DNA from: CAZZBK01 sp964387325
GTDB lineage: Bacteria; Planctomycetota; Planctomycetia; Pirellulales; PNKZ01
Direction of reading: 5' to 3'
NCBI GenBank assembly: GCA_964387325.1
Contig: CAYLYE010000023.1
Coordinates: 1 to 41,323, forward strand
Length of the DNA stretch: 41,323 bases
Made by a program: the position numbers and the translations under genes. This document shows, piece after piece, positions 9,268 to 18,300 of the stretch (its first letter is position 1; the number at the start of each line of letters is the position of its first letter). The notes below the pieces were generated by a model. The model made no database searches. It had not been told where the DNA came from and saw nothing but the letters and a program-made list of their open reading frames with translations.

Positions 9268-9558
9268 ATGAGCTTAACTCGAGACGATGTCGACAAGGTT
9301 TCGCTCTTGGCTCGGCTTCTGCTTACCGCCGACGAACTCGAACAAATGACTGGTCAGCTCACGCAAATCGTGGGCTACGTGGAACAGCCCAACGAGCTGG
9401 ACACCACGCATGTCCAGCCATTGTCGCATCCGGCCGATTGCTCCAATGTTTTTCGCGACGACACGCCACGCGGCAGCATGGGCCGTGACGAGGTGTTGGC
9501 GAACGCACCGCACACCGACGGCGAGTTCTACTTGGTGCCGGCCGTGCTCGGCGAGTAA
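9268..9558 (+). CDS. gatC: Asp-tRNA(Asn)/Glu-tRNA(Gln) amidotransferase subunit C
   Basis: Small subunit that wraps around and stabilises GatA-GatB in the GatCAB enzyme, which makes Gln-tRNA(Gln) and/or Asn-tRNA(Asn) by transamidation. 96 residues, with the family pattern SLTRDDVDKVSLLARL at the start, the helix TADELEQMTGQLTQIVGYVEQ and the C-terminal R-x-D-x-P-R-G-S ... F-Y-L-V-P element that contacts GatA. The ATG at 9268 was chosen; a TTG at 9238, immediately after the rpmB stop, would add ten residues unlike the family. It sits between rpmB and gatA on the same strand. Confidence 0.95.
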   Translation: MSLTRDDVDKVSLLARLLLTADELEQMTGQLTQIVGYVEQPNELDTTHVQPLSHPADCSNVFRDDTPRGSMGRDEVLANAPHTDGEFYLVPAVLGE

Positions 9559-9599
9559 GTCTAGAAGGAGGGGGCGCGTTACGCGACCCGATCTACTTC

Positions 9600-11135
9600 A
9601 TGTCGACTGCCCAGCATTGGCTCGCTGCCCTTCGCGCCGGCCAGGTCTCCTCGCTCGAAGTCACACGCTCCTACGTCGAGCAGATCCAAAAGCACGACGT
9701 CCAAATCGGCGCATTCTTGCGATTCGACCCTGAGCCTGCGCTCGCTCAAGCCAAGCAGATCGATGATCGCCGCGCGCGAGGTGAGCCGCTTGGGCTGCTG
9801 GCCGGCTTGCCGGTAGCGGTCAAAGACTTGTTGTGCAGTCGCGGCGAATTGACCACCTGCGCCTCACGCATCTTGGCCAACTACCGGGCGCCTTACGATT
9901 CGACCGTCGTCGCCAAGCTTAAGGCGGCCGATGCCGTGTTGATCGGCCGCACGAATTTGGATGAGTTCGCGATGGGTGGGTCGACCGAAAATTCCGCATT
10001 CCAATTGACTCGTAACCCCTGGGACACACGGCGCACGCCCGGAGGTTCCAGCGGTGGAGCCGCGGCCTGTGTCGCCGCGTCGATGGCTCCGCTCTCGATC
10101 GGCACCGATACCGGTGGCTCGATTCGTCAGCCTGCGGCGCTCTGTGGCGTAACGGGACTGAAACCCAGCTATGGGCGCGTGAGCCGGTATGGCCTCGTCG
10201 CTTTCGCCAGCAGTTTGGATCAGGTCGGGCCCTTGGCCCACACGGCCCAGGACGCGGCCACGCTACTCGAAGTGATCGCTGGTCACGACGATCGCGATTC
10301 GACGAGCATCGATCGTCCCGTACCCGCTTACTCACAGACGGTGAGCCGACCACTTGAGAAGCTGACGCTCGGCGTGGTGCGCGAGCATTTTTCCGCCGGA
10401 CTCACCCCGGAGGTCGAGAGCGCGGTTCGCGAAGCCATTGACGTGTTCACGAAGCTCGGCGCGACGGTTCGCGATATTTCGCTGCCGCATAGCAAGTATG
10501 CCGTGGCGACTTACTATCTGGTCGCCCCCTGCGAAGCGTCGAGTAATCTCGCCCGCTATGACGGCATTCACTACGGGCACCGCACCGACGAGAAGAAACT
10601 CCAAGCCGATCGCGTCGCGTTGCGCAAGCAGCTCTCAGCCGCGGGCAAAACAAAAGAACTCGAATCGCTCGACCCACCGCTGGTCGAGTTGTATCGTCGC
10701 AGCCGTGCCGAGGGATTTGGCATCGAAGTCAAACGACGGATCATGCTTGGCAGCTACGCGCTGAGTGCGGGTTACTACGACGCTTACTATCTCAAGGCGC
10801 TTAAAGTTCGCCGACTGATCCGTGACGATTTTGAGCAAGCATTCAAGCAAGTCGATTTTATCATCGGTCCCGTCACAACCTCGCCCGCGTTCAAAATCGG
10901 CGAAAAGGCCAACGACCCGTTGGCGATGTATATCGAGGACCTGTACACGGTCAGCGCCAACCTGGCGGGCATCGCTGGCATTAGCATCCCGTGTGGCCTG
11001 AGCACGGCCGGGTTGCCGATCGGAGTCCAACTGCAAGCCGCACCGTTCGACGAGGAGCGGCTCTTGCGTGCCGCCCACATGTATCAGCAAGCCACCGACT
11101 GGCACTCCCGCCGCCCGACACTTCACGGGAAGTAA
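9600..11135 (+). CDS. gatA: Asp-tRNA(Asn)/Glu-tRNA(Gln) amidotransferase subunit A
   Basis: Amidase subunit of GatCAB that hydrolyses glutamine and passes ammonia to GatB. 511 residues of the amidase-signature family. The Ser-cis-Ser-Lys triad is visible: Lys75 in VAVKDLL, the cis-Ser in PGGSSGG (150/151) and the nucleophile Ser174 in DTGGSIRQPA. A strong AAGGAGGGGG lies at 9565-9574, 25 nt before the ATG, which is farther than usual; no closer in-frame start exists. The TAA at 11133-11135 touches the first copy of a dispersed repeat, and gatB lies about 740 bp downstream instead of directly adjacent. Confidence 0.97.
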   Translation: MSTAQHWLAALRAGQVSSLEVTRSYVEQIQKHDVQIGAFLRFDPEPALAQAKQIDDRRARGEPLGLLAGLPVAVKDLLCSRGELTTCASRILANYRAPYDSTVVAKLKAADAVLIGRTNLDEFAMGGSTENSAFQLTRNPWDTRRTPGGSSGGAAACVAASMAPLSIGTDTGGSIRQPAALCGVTGLKPSYGRVSRYGLVAFASSLDQVGPLAHTAQDAATLLEVIAGHDDRDSTSIDRPVPAYSQTVSRPLEKLTLGVVREHFSAGLTPEVESAVREAIDVFTKLGATVRDISLPHSKYAVATYYLVAPCEASSNLARYDGIHYGHRTDEKKLQADRVALRKQLSAAGKTKELESLDPPLVELYRRSRAEGFGIEVKRRIMLGSYALSAGYYDAYYLKALKVRRLIRDDFEQAFKQVDFIIGPVTTSPAFKIGEKANDPLAMYIEDLYTVSANLAGIAGISIPCGLSTAGLPIGVQLQAAPFDEERLLRAAHMYQQATDWHSRRPTLHGK

Positions 11136-11169
11136 GGAACCACGGATGAACACCGATGAACACGGATCA
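11134..11169 (+). repeat. Dispersed 10-bp-periodic repeat, copy 1 (direct)
   Basis: Begins inside the gatA stop codon with aaggaac and continues as three tandem 10-mers: cacggatgaa, caccgatgaa, cacggatcag. The third unit follows the start codon of the GxxExxY gene (ATG at 11156, within the second unit). Further copies lie at 11556, 11636, 11715, 11797 and 32511. Confidence 0.8.
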
Positions 11170-11572
11170 GATAAATGCAGATGAGATTGATGAGCTGACT
11201 GAGAAAGCGATTGGATGCGCTTTTAAAGTGGCGAATGGGTTAGGGAACGGGTTTCTAGAGAAGGTTTATGAGAATGCATTAGTGCATGAGATGAGGAAGG
11301 CAGGACTCGACATCGAGCAGCAGCGGACCTTGGAAGTGAGATATGACGGAGTGGTGGTTGGGAATTACGTGGCTGACATCGTTGTAGCCAATACGTTGCT
11401 CGTCGAACTAAAGACAGCCAAAATCCTCGACGACATCCACACGGCTCAATGCCTCAATTATCTCAAAGCGACCAGTTTGCCGATTTGTTTGTTATTCAAC
11501 TTTGGAACAACCAAACTCGAAATTAAACGATTAGTCGGCAGGACATTTCTGAAGGGAAGGAACCACGGATGA
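11156..11572 (+). CDS. GxxExxY family protein (PD-(D/E)XK nuclease-like), embedded in repeats
   Basis: 138 residues of the GxxExxY family, whose members have a PD-(D/E)XK-like core; cellular role is not established. The name-giving motif is Gly32-F-L-Glu35-K-V-Tyr38. A likely nuclease-type core follows: Asp74 (VADIVV), Glu84-L-Lys86 (VELKTAK) and Q98-C-L-N-Y-L. The first codons (MNTDQINAD) and the last (GRNHG, then TGA) are themselves encoded by copies of the dispersed repeat, so the start and stop codons both lie in repeat sequence. The gene is inserted between gatA and gatB. Its wording in the DNA is more AT-rich than its neighbours. Whether the repeats depend on the protein for spread or maintenance is unknown. 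The family call is firm; the biochemical activity is inference. Confidence 0.88.
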   Translation: MNTDQINADEIDELTEKAIGCAFKVANGLGNGFLEKVYENALVHEMRKAGLDIEQQRTLEVRYDGVVVGNYVADIVVANTLLVELKTAKILDDIHTAQCLNYLKATSLPICLLFNFGTTKLEIKRLVGRTFLKGRNHG

Positions 11573-11673
11573 ACACGGATAAACACGGATCAGAGCGAAG
11601 GGCATGGGAGTCATTGAATGGCTTGCTCTTTCTTCCTTCTCATCTGTGTTTATCCGTGTTCATCTGTGGTTTC
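11556..11673. repeat. Large inverted repeat of the dispersed family (copies 2 and 3)
   Basis: The left arm (11556-11593, ggaaccacggatgaacac... direction) and the right arm (11636-11673, reading ...gtgttcatctgtggtttc) are imperfect inverted copies about 38 nt long around a roughly 42-nt loop. RNA from this region could form a long hairpin. The left arm contains the stop codon of the GxxExxY gene. Confidence 0.75.
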
Positions 11674-11714
11674 GTTGTCATATTTTCCCCAATCGTATGA
11701 GTATAGAAATCCGA

Positions 11715-11834
11715 ATAAGGAACCACGGATGAACACCGATTCGATAAGAGAGACCGTAACTCGTCACACCGCTCCTCTCCTATCTTCCTGCCTTCAATCT
11801 CATCTGTGTTCATCCGTGTTCATCCGTGGTTTCC
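11715..11834. repeat. Second large inverted repeat of the dispersed family (copies 4 and 5)
   Basis: The left arm 11715-11745 (aaggaaccacggatgaacac direction) and the right arm 11797-11834 (tcatccgtgttcatccgtgg direction) form another imperfect inverted repeat around a loop of about 50 nt. It ends 39 bp before the gatB start. Together with the preceding unit it fills the 300 bp between the GxxExxY gene and gatB; no further gene is seen in that stretch. Confidence 0.75.
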
Positions 11835-11873
11835 TCACCTCTCCCCGCCCTCTTTCTTGTTTCCGAGGTTTCC

Positions 11874-13346
11874 ATGTCGGGTGATTTTACGATTGTCATC
11901 GGCTTGGAAGTTCACGTGCAGCTGCAGACGCGCACGAAGCTGTTTTGCGGCTGCGCGACGACGTTCGGCGCGGCCCCCAACACGCAAACCTGCCCCGTCT
12001 GCACCGGTATGCCCGGCTCACTGCCAGTTATGAATCGTCGGGCGTTCGAGTTATCACTGCGCACGGCGACCGCTCTCAACTGCCAGATCGCCCCGCTCAC
12101 CAAATGGGATCGCAAACAGTATTTTTATCCCGACTTGCCCAAGGGCTATCAAATCAGCCAGTACGACCAGCCCTTCAGTCACGATGGCTGGCTCGACATC
12201 TGCGATCCGAAAGGGAAGGTCGAACCGCGACGTATTGGTATCATTCGTGCTCACCTTGAGGAAGACGCTGGCAAGAGCGTGCATGACGAACATGCCGGGG
12301 TGGCTGACAGCAAGATCGACCTGAATCGCACGGGCACGCCACTGCTCGAGATCGTCTCGCAACCGGACTTGCGTTCGCCGGCCGAGGCCCGATTGTTTCT
12401 GCAGGAACTTAAGTTGCTGCTGACCTATCTCGATGTTTCTGATTGCAATATGCAGGAAGGGAGCCTGCGCGTCGACGGCAACATCAATTTGCACATCAAT
12501 TCGCCCGAGGGGACCGTTGCCACGCCAATCGTCGAAGTGAAAAACATGAACAGCTTCCGTTCGGTCGAGCGGGCGCTGACTTACGAGGCGCAGCGACAAT
12601 ACGACATCTGGCTCGAAACGGGGCGCAAAAAAGGAGACGTCCCCAAGCAGACCCGCGGCTGGGATGACACGCGCGAGGTCACTTACGCGCAGCGCGAAAA
12701 AGAGGAGTCGAGTGACTATCGTTACTTTCCCGACCCCGACTTGGTCTATGTGACTGTCTCCGAGGAGAAGATGGCCGAAGTTCGCGCTGCACACGGAGAG
12801 CTGCCGGCTCAACTTCGCCAACGACTCGAAACCAGCTACGGTCTCTCGCCGTATGACAGCGACGTGATTGTCAACCAAGGGCGCGAGCTGGTCGACTACT
12901 ATCTGCAGGTCGCCCAAGAGTCCGGGGACGGCAAAATGGCCAGCAACTGGCTCCAGCAAGATGTGCTGCGCGAACTCAACGATCGTCAACTGACGGTCGC
13001 CACGTTTCCGGTCCGCGCCGACGGTTTAGCAGCACTGCTCAAGAAGATCAAAGCTGGCGATTTGGATACGGCACGCGCGCGAGTCGTGTTCTTGGAGATG
13101 CTCAATACCTCGCGCGATGTCGACGAATGCATGCAGGCGTTGGGAATCGCCAAGGTCGACGATTCCGCACTCGTTGAGCTGTGCCGAGAAATTTTGGCCG
13201 AGAATGCCAAGATTGTCGCCGATGTGAAAGGGGGCAATGTCAAGGCTGCTGGCGCATTTGTCGGCGCGGCTAAGAAGAAAAACCCCAACGTCAATCCCGC
13301 CAAGGTGCGCGATCTCTGCCTGGAATTGATCCAGCAGATGCCCTGA
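11874..13346 (+). CDS. gatB: Asp-tRNA(Asn)/Glu-tRNA(Gln) amidotransferase subunit B
   Basis: Kinase/transferase subunit that phosphorylates the misacylated Glu or Asp on tRNA and amidates it with ammonia from GatA. 490 residues. The start FTIVIGLEVHVQLQT is canonical; a zinc site is formed by Cys25, Cys27, Cys40 and Cys43 (CGC...CPVC). The cradle domain runs to about residue 290, with DRNRTGTPLLEIV-like and VEVKNMNSFRSVERAL segments, and a YqeY-like helical tail binds tRNA. GAGG at 11865-11868 is 5 nt before the ATG; an in-frame ATG at 11826 would start inside the repeat and add non-homologous residues. The gene is separated from gatA by the repeat-GxxExxY insert. Confidence 0.97.
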   Translation: MSGDFTIVIGLEVHVQLQTRTKLFCGCATTFGAAPNTQTCPVCTGMPGSLPVMNRRAFELSLRTATALNCQIAPLTKWDRKQYFYPDLPKGYQISQYDQPFSHDGWLDICDPKGKVEPRRIGIIRAHLEEDAGKSVHDEHAGVADSKIDLNRTGTPLLEIVSQPDLRSPAEARLFLQELKLLLTYLDVSDCNMQEGSLRVDGNINLHINSPEGTVATPIVEVKNMNSFRSVERALTYEAQRQYDIWLETGRKKGDVPKQTRGWDDTREVTYAQREKEESSDYRYFPDPDLVYVTVSEEKMAEVRAAHGELPAQLRQRLETSYGLSPYDSDVIVNQGRELVDYYLQVAQESGDGKMASNWLQQDVLRELNDRQLTVATFPVRADGLAALLKKIKAGDLDTARARVVFLEMLNTSRDVDECMQALGIAKVDDSALVELCREILAENAKIVADVKGGNVKAAGAFVGAAKKKNPNVNPAKVRDLCLELIQQMP

Positions 13347-13362
13347 CATTGACGAATCAATG
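13347..13362. other. Small perfect hairpin after gatB
   Basis: CATTGA-CGAA-TCAATG begins one base after the gatB stop codon. It is a 6-bp stem with a CGAA tetraloop and has no U-run, so it may stabilise the mRNA 3' end or be a weak terminator; it may also be chance. Confidence 0.3.
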
Positions 13363-13425
13363 CCTGAGCAGCCAGGATGATGTCATCCGCCCCTGATTGA
13401 ACGTACCTGGATCGAGGAACAACAT

Positions 13426-13896
13426 ATGAGCATTGACGGCTTTCTCGGCACTCGGGCCTCGATCATGTTGGACGTGGTCTTTGCCGCCATGTTCGTCATT
13501 GTGGCTGTAATGGTGTGGGCCATCCAGCTCGCCAAGCAGGGTAAATACACCTTACACAAGCAGGTCCAGTTGACTCTGGGGATTATCCTGCTGGTGGCTG
13601 TCGTATTGTTCGAGGTCGACATGCGGTTTCTGACCGACTGGCGGACCCGGGCCGAGGCCTCGCCGTATTATCAAAGCTGGGTCTTTCCGAGTCTCTACAT
13701 TCACTTGGCTTGCGCCATTCCCGCTGCCTTGCTGTGGATTTACGTCATCGCCGCGGCGCTGAGGCAGTTTGGCTCGCCGCCTAAGCCTGGTCCGCACAGC
13801 CGCACTCACATGACCTTTGCCAAGTTGGCGGCGCTCGAGATGTTTCTCACCGCCGTGACCGGGTGGATATTCTACTACTTGGCTTTTGTCGCCTGA
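13426..13896 (+). CDS. DUF420 membrane protein (possible cytochrome oxidase assembly)
   Basis: 156 residues with four predicted membrane helices (about 12-34, 46-66, 88-110, 130-152). It matches the DUF420 family, related to the Bacillus YozB/CtaM protein implicated in cytochrome oxidase function. Family features include His44 in the HKQVQL segment, the S-L-Y-I-H-L-A segment and the C-terminal TAVTGWIFYYLAFVA. The conserved histidines could bind metal or heme (inference). GAGG lies 8 nt before the ATG. No oxidase gene is in the window. The next gene starts 24 bp downstream on the same strand. Confidence 0.8.
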   Translation: MSIDGFLGTRASIMLDVVFAAMFVIVAVMVWAIQLAKQGKYTLHKQVQLTLGIILLVAVVLFEVDMRFLTDWRTRAEASPYYQSWVFPSLYIHLACAIPAALLWIYVIAAALRQFGSPPKPGPHSRTHMTFAKLAALEMFLTAVTGWIFYYLAFVA

Positions 13897-13920
13897 TTTC
13901 ACGCAGGACACCCGATTCGC

Positions 13921-15180
13921 ATGAACGTCATTAGCCTGGTCGTCGACCGACTCGCGCTGGGCTACTTGGGTTGCTACGGCAACGCTTGGGTGACGACCCC
14001 CGAGTTCTGCGCGCTCGCCACCGAATCGTTTGTGTTTGACGCCGCACTGTGTGAGTCGCCGCAACTCGACGACCTGTATCGAGCTTGGTGGACCGGGCGG
14101 AGCGCGTGGCAGCCTCCGTTAGCAAACGAGCCGGTGATCATTCCTCGTGGCATCACGACCACGCTGCTGAGCGACGTAGCGTTGGACGAAGTGCCTTGGC
14201 TGAACAACTCCGTGAGCGAACGCATCGAGGTGCCGTGCTCAGCGTCGCGCCCGCAGGCTGCTGACATTGAAGAGACTCACTTGGCGAGTTACTTCGCCGC
14301 GGCGATCGAGGCACTCGAGGCGCAGCGTTCACCCTTTCTGCTTTGGCTCCACACAGGCAGCCTGGGACTCACCTGGGACGCTCCGCAAGCGATGCGAATG
14401 CGATATGCCGACCCCGAGGAACCACCGCCCCCCGAAGGAGCAGACATCCCGCAACGTGTGTTGCCGCGCGATTACGACCCCGACGTGCTATTGGCCGCGG
14501 CGCAATCCTATGCCGCTCAGGTCGCTCTGCTCGACTCATGTCTCGGGTTGTTCATCGACGCGCTGCGTCAATCGCCGCATGCCGACAACACGGCGCTGCT
14601 GGTGATCGGCGCGCGGGGCATGGCGCTCGGCGAACATCGTCGTATCGGTGGCTGGGACCGTGCCCTGTGTGGCGAAACAGTCCAGGCGCCGCTATTGATT
14701 CGCATGCCCGACAAACTTGGGGCCATGGCGCGTAGCGCGGCGCTCGTGCAGGGGACCGATCTGGCTGCGACGTTGGCCGAGTTGTTGGGATCACCGATAG
14801 CAGGTGAGTCCGGTACAGCGCAGAGTCTGCTGCCTTTGGTCCGCGATGAACGTGTCCGCTGGCGGGATCGCGTGGCACTGCGCAGTTCGATCGGCGAGCG
14901 AGGCTTGCGAACCGCCCGCTGGTATTTGCGCGAATCGGGGAGCACGCCCGTCGAAGGTGACGTTGCCAACTCGATCCAACTCGACGATCCCGCCACTCCG
15001 CGTCACTGGCTCTACGCCAAGCCCGACGACCGCTGGGAGGCCAACGATGTGGCGGATCGTTGCCCAGAGGTGGTTGCAGCGATGCTAGAAGCCCAAGGTG
15101 CTTGGTGCCAAGCCGTGGAGACAAACACGCTTGACCAGCTCGCACCGCTACCAACGCTACTGACAGCACGTCAGTCCTAA
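13921..15180 (+). CDS. Sulfatase-fold protein lacking the catalytic Cys/Ser motif
   Basis: 419 residues of the alkaline-phosphatase/sulfatase superfamily. The start N-V-I-S-L-V-V-D-R with L-G-C-Y-G-N and T-P-E-F matches planctomycete sulfatases. However, where active enzymes have C/S-x-P-S-R (formylglycine site) this protein reads L-D-D-L-Y (49-53), although the surrounding S-P and W-T-G anchors align without gaps. The second N-terminal metal Asp is Arg10, and the late metal segment reads V-I-G-A-R-G-M-A-L-G-E-H where a D-H pair is usual. It is therefore probably not a hydrolase. There is no signal peptide, unlike most secreted sulfatases. It may act as a regulatory or scaffolding pseudoenzyme (inference). 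It lies between the DUF420 gene and a large secreted protein. Confidence 0.72.
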   Translation: MNVISLVVDRLALGYLGCYGNAWVTTPEFCALATESFVFDAALCESPQLDDLYRAWWTGRSAWQPPLANEPVIIPRGITTTLLSDVALDEVPWLNNSVSERIEVPCSASRPQAADIEETHLASYFAAAIEALEAQRSPFLLWLHTGSLGLTWDAPQAMRMRYADPEEPPPPEGADIPQRVLPRDYDPDVLLAAAQSYAAQVALLDSCLGLFIDALRQSPHADNTALLVIGARGMALGEHRRIGGWDRALCGETVQAPLLIRMPDKLGAMARSAALVQGTDLAATLAELLGSPIAGESGTAQSLLPLVRDERVRWRDRVALRSSIGERGLRTARWYLRESGSTPVEGDVANSIQLDDPATPRHWLYAKPDDRWEANDVADRCPEVVAAMLEAQGAWCQAVETNTLDQLAPLPTLLTARQS

Positions 15181-15218
15181 GGGTCACGCTGACCTAGAAT
15201 CGGCTGGCAGGAGCTGGC

Positions 15219-15224
15219 TATAAT
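15219..15224 (+). promoter_or_regulatory. Candidate -10 element upstream of the large secreted protein gene
   Basis: A perfect TATAAT lies about 115 bp before the start of the 1285-codon gene, in the 159-bp gap after the sulfatase-like gene. No good -35 sequence is seen at the proper distance. Confidence 0.35.
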
Positions 15225-15339
15225 TCGCGGCCCTAATCTCAGGGCTTGATCTCTTCATCTTACCCCGTCGACACTTATGCTCGGCACCGCACACTCGTGG
15301 CGCTGGGAGTTACCTCGTGGCCGACCGCCACCGTGGAAC

Positions 15340-18300
15340 ATGATGTGTCGTGCGATCATCGTAGCGTGTGCGTGGTGTTGTTTTTTATCGAGCACACATG
15401 CCGACGACTTGGCGTTACGCGTGAGACTCGAGTGGGGTGGCGGAGTTGAGCGCGCATGGCAAGGCTTGCTGCAAGTCGATCCTGGCGCGCTCGCAACTCC
15501 TCAATCACTTAGTTTCGACTCCGATGCGCCTGGTTCGTTACGCGTCGAGACGGGAAAGATCTACATTCAAAGCACGAGAAAACGCACCTACGATGGTTGC
15601 GATGTCTCGCTGATCGCTACGGCCGAAGCGACATTGCGCCTGCAATTGAGCGACGAGTCGGGCTTCGTCAAGACCGTTGAGCTACCGGTTGCCCGATTGC
15701 TTGACGAGGCGATGAATGTGCCGCTGGACGAGCATGGCAATCGCCTGTTCGCGCGTCGTGCGCCGGGGGACCGTCTACGGGTCACGTTGCCACGCGATCA
15801 CTTGGTATTTGCGCCGGGCGAATTATTCCTGGGCCGAGCGCAACCCCATCGACTCGCGGCCTCAGCTGGCAATAAACTTCACTACGAGGCCAAGCTCCTC
15901 ACGAGACAAGGGCGCACGGTCTGGAGTGACGATCGCGACATCACGATCCAACCGGATGACGGCTGGCCTGCGATCGAGTGGTCATGCAAGGTGCCGAATG
16001 ACGAAGGGGTCTACGACCTGGTGTTGCAATTGTCGCGGCGCGTGCTGGGTGAACGGCTCATCTCGCGCGGCGTGCTCGAAGAGCGTCGCGTGCAACTCGT
16101 GGTGGTAGCGCCCCGCGCCGTCGACCGAGCAAGCGCGGGAACTTGGCAACTTGATACGCTACTGGAGATGGACCCCACGCATGCCAACTGGCGCGATCGG
16201 CTTGTGCCTCTGAATGCGAGTTGGCCGCATGGACCGATCACGCGCCGCGCGCCGCTATTCAATCAACCGCTCAGTGTGGTGTCGCACCCACTCGGGACAA
16301 TGGCGCAACTTGCAAGTACCGCGGTAAATCAGGAGCCGGCTTGGCAAGCCTACCCATTGCCGATCATGCGGCCGGGCCAGCCTCATGTTCTCGAAGTGGA
16401 TTATCCCACGGATTATTCCCAAGTACTGGGAGTCAGCATCGTCGACGACCCCTCGGTCGCCGGATCTCAACCGATTGGTCTCGACTCGGGCGTGTATGTC
16501 GAGCCGCTGGGCCCTTCGGGTGTGGCGGGGATGGCGCGCCATCGAGTCATCTTCTGGCCACGATCGACGAGCACTTGGGCGATTGTGAGCAATCAGCGCC
16601 GGCGAGGATCGGCCGTGTTCAACAAGTTGCGTTTGCTCGGCCCACGAGCCTCGGCGATTCCGACGCTTCCCAATTTGGCGCTGACACCATTGCCGAACTT
16701 GCATTTACCCCGAGCGATCTCGCCGGCCGCCGCCAATAGCGAGCGCACGCTCGCTGCCTATTTTGGTCGTCCACTATTCCTGGAGAATTTTGGCGCGCCG
16801 CAGGCGAACGACCCTGGCCCAGCGCCGACCGGGCGACCATTGGACGATTGGCAAACGTTTCTCGACGGTGGACGCCGGCTCATCGAGTATTTGCAATACG
16901 TTGGCTACAACGCAATGGTGCTCAATGTGTATGCCGACGGCAGTTCGTTGTATCCCAGCCAACTCGTTGAGCCGACGCCTCGATACGACGACGGCACGTT
17001 GTTTAGCTCGGGGCAGGATCCGCATCGCAAGGATGTGGTCGAGATGCTCATGCGATTATGCGATCGCGAGTCGATCCGCATGGTTGCGTCTATGCAGTTT
17101 ACGGCGCCGCTCCCGTCGCTCGAGACCTTGCGGCATGACTCAGCGAGCGAGGCCGTCGGACTCCGGCTCTATCACAACGATGGTCAACAGGCCAACCTCG
17201 CGAGCAACTCAAACGCCCCATTGTATAATCCGCTTCATCCACGTGTGCAGCAAGCGATGTTGGAAACGATTGCCGAGGTGGTTGAGCGTTATGGCTCGCA
17301 TCCATCGTTTCACGGACTCGCCGTCCAGTTCACACCCCAAAGCTTTACGCAGTTGCCAAGTGCCGATTGGGGGTGCGATCCGGACACGCTGGCCCGCTTC
17401 TTCCGCGAACAAAAGACGCCGGTGACTTGGTACGCCAACGATGCCTGGGGACAAGCCCGATCGCTGGTGCGTGGCACGCATCGCGCCGCATGGCTGGAGT
17501 GGCGTACGCGCGAGTTGCACGCGTTTTATCAGCGTGTTGCCGCCGTCGTGACACGCAAACGAAGCGATGCCAAATTGTACTTATTGACGGGGGAATTATT
17601 GCAGTCCCCCGAGCTACAAAGTCAATTGCGTCCTGAGTTGCCGCGTAAATTATCGGCCGATGAAATCATTCGCGGCACGGGCATTGACCCAGCGTTGTTC
17701 GTGGCCGATCCGTCAATCGTCCTCTGTACCCCACAACGGATCGAGCCGCTTGAGTCGCTGCCGTCGGCCGCGTCGGACTTGGAGTTCAATGAATACGTGA
17801 CGCCGGCCATTCGAGCACAGACGGGAAAATCGCGAACAAGTATTCTGTATCATCCGCCACTCGAATCGCAGTTGAACATCGAGTATCGGCCGGGACAAAA
17901 CTCACGGGTGCGCCTCGTGTCGCAACTAAGCCCCGCGGGGGCCCACAACCGACAACGCTTTGCGCATGCGCTGGCGGCCGACGATGCGCAGTGGATCATC
18001 GACGGTGGCTGGATGTTGCCGCTCGGACAAGAGGACGAACTGCGCGAGCTGATCGCCGTGTACCGGCAATTGCCCAGCGGACCGTTTGAAACCTTGCCTG
18101 GTTCGCCCCAGCCGGTCACGATTCGCATGCATCGCAGCGGAGATCGGACTTATGTTTATTGGGTGAACGCGTCGCCTTGGCATGCCACGGTTACGCAGAC
18201 AATTCTCGCACAGGAAGGAAGCCGGCTCGATCCGCTAGGTTCGCCGCAGCGTTTTTCATCGACCAACGGGTCGTCTGCCGAGCGCGAGTTGACGATCGAT

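Noticed and set aside
11556..11834. CRISPR array
   Set aside because: The repeats alternate in orientation, are imperfect and have no regular spacers; no cas genes are present.
11618..11884. 88-codon frame between the GxxExxY gene and gatB
   Set aside because: It is largely a translation of the inverted repeats and has no ribosome site or known domain.
12054..12989. 311-codon open frame antisense to gatB
   Set aside because: Fully opposite a conserved gene and without any motif.
15277..15339. 21-residue N-terminal extension of the large secreted protein
   Set aside because: It would place Pro/Arg-rich sequence in front of an evident signal peptide.
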